A stretch of DNA of 6,975 bases. Origin: an uncultured Verrucomicrobiota bacterium. Its GTDB lineage: Bacteria; Verrucomicrobiota; Kiritimatiellia; RFP12; UBA1067. Made by a program: the position numbers and the translations under genes. Position 1 is the stretch's first letter, and every line of letters begins with the position of its first letter. The DNA lies in the NCBI GenBank assembly GCA_945487985.1, contig CALYTX010000073.1:1-6975 (forward strand). The letters are read 5' to 3'. This document shows, one piece after another, positions 6,365 through 6,975 of this stretch. A model generated the notes under the pieces. It worked only from the letters and a program-made list of their open reading frames with translations. It did no database searches and was not told where the DNA came from.

Positions 6365-6957
6365 CAAGAAATCTCACGCGCAACCTGTTCGGCGAACTCC
6401 TGCACCGCCTTGGTCTTCGAATCCTTGCCGATCTTTCGCACGGCGTCCGCCTCATTAGCATGCCCGCACCAGCGCAACTGATCGAGAAAGAACATCTTGC
6501 GATAAGCGTCTGGCGCGTCCTTGGCCGCCGCGAGCAGCGCCGCCGTCCACTTCGCGCGGTTTTTCGGAGCCTTCGGGCACCGAGGACACATCACCATCTG
6601 CGAGAGAGAGGCAATCTGCATCATAACAAGCGGATCGCTCTTGTAGGCCTCCTTGACCTCGCTAAGCAGCTTGCTTGCCGCATAATCGCTTTCGAGGAAC
6701 CTGGCAAGCGTCGCCGGCTTCGTCGCCTCTGCAACTTCCGCCTTGTGGGCGTCCTGCCAGTTCACGGTGAGCGGATACTCCTTTGAACTCTGCATCGCAG
6801 GGCCGTACTCCGCGAATGGATTTGGGTCCTTTGCGGCCATTCCCGCAACTACAGGATCGACGAATTCCAGTTCGGCAGTCTTCGTCGACACACAGCCAGC
6901 CACTAACCCCGCGGCCAAAACCACTGCCCCAAGATTCTTAAATTCCACAATAGCCAT
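6361..6957 (-). CDS. Small lipoprotein of unknown function with three conserved-looking cysteines
   Basis: I do not recognise a named family. The 198-residue protein starts with a hydrophobic segment (9-21) ending in the lipobox LVAGC, so it should be lipidated at Cys22 and held in a membrane; Val after the Cys would favour the outer membrane by the E. coli sorting rule. The short N-region is unusual in carrying an acidic residue (Glu5) and a single Lys. The mature part looks helical and soluble, with a distinctive block MCPRCPKAPKNRAKW (123-137) and RWCGH (162-166), giving C124, C127 and C164; CxxC here is not a haem motif because no His follows. ATG 6957 is supported by GAGGAGAGG nine bases upstream. 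Its stop overlaps the Nif3 start by four bases. A metal-binding or disulfide role for the cysteines is only a guess. Confidence 0.8.
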   Translation of the reverse strand: MAIVEFKNLGAVVLAAGLVAGCVSTKTAELEFVDPVVAGMAAKDPNPFAEYGPAMQSSKEYPLTVNWQDAHKAEVAEATKPATLARFLESDYAASKLLSEVKEAYKSDPLVMMQIASLSQMVMCPRCPKAPKNRAKWTAALLAAAKDAPDAYRKMFFLDQLRWCGHANEADAVRKIGKDSKTKAVQEFAEQVAREISW

Positions 6958-6975
6958 TTCGATTTACCTCTCCTC

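Noticed and set aside
6577..6588. CPRC in the lipoprotein as a haem c attachment site
   Set aside because: Haem c binding needs CxxCH; here the residue after the second Cys is Pro.

Overview
All genes in this window lie on the minus strand, so the region reads from right to left. The order is: a small lipoprotein of unknown function, a Nif3/DUF34 metal-binding protein, prolyl-tRNA synthetase (proS), a sugar-1-kinase of the N-acetylhexosamine kinase (NahK) type, the radical-SAM queuosine-precursor enzyme queE, an SGLT-type sodium/sugar symporter, and possibly the first codons of one more gene at the left edge. Coding density is high. No RNA gene, CRISPR array, insertion sequence or phage gene was seen.

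Organism: the DNA is moderately GC-rich, and the lipoprotein carries a classical type II signal, so this is a bacterium, probably with two membranes. ProS is the bacterial type with an inserted editing domain. The SGLT-like transporter, the NahK-like kinase and the unusual cysteine-bearing lipoprotein suggest the PVC group (Lentisphaerota, Kiritimatiellota or Verrucomicrobiota). That is an inference from gene content, not a proof.

Right part (about 5600-6975): the lipoprotein and the Nif3 gene overlap by four bases (GTGA), which implies coupled translation. A 77-base gap follows, holding a weak hairpin, a T run and a very good extended -10 box (TGATATAAT) that sits so close to the proS start that the proS message may be nearly leaderless.

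Middle (3755-5585): proS is complete with all core motifs. The 103 bases between proS and the kinase hold a GC-rich hairpin and a perfect 17-bp interrupted palindrome that looks like an operator.

Left part (1-3754): kinase, queE and symporter follow one another with gaps of 21 and 113 bases. The symporter keeps most residues known to bind sugar in SGLT1/vSGLT, and the kinase keeps the NahK fold signatures. Together they read as uptake of a sugar with sodium followed by phosphorylation at C1, with queE inserted between them. The 161 bases left of the symporter hold small GC hairpins, a possible extended -10 box and a GGTCAGACC palindrome ahead of a possible next gene.

Nothing here clearly amounts to a new system. 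The points most worth a second look are the sugar uptake/kinase pair with its palindrome, the cysteine-bearing lipoprotein coupled to Nif3, and the probably leaderless proS.
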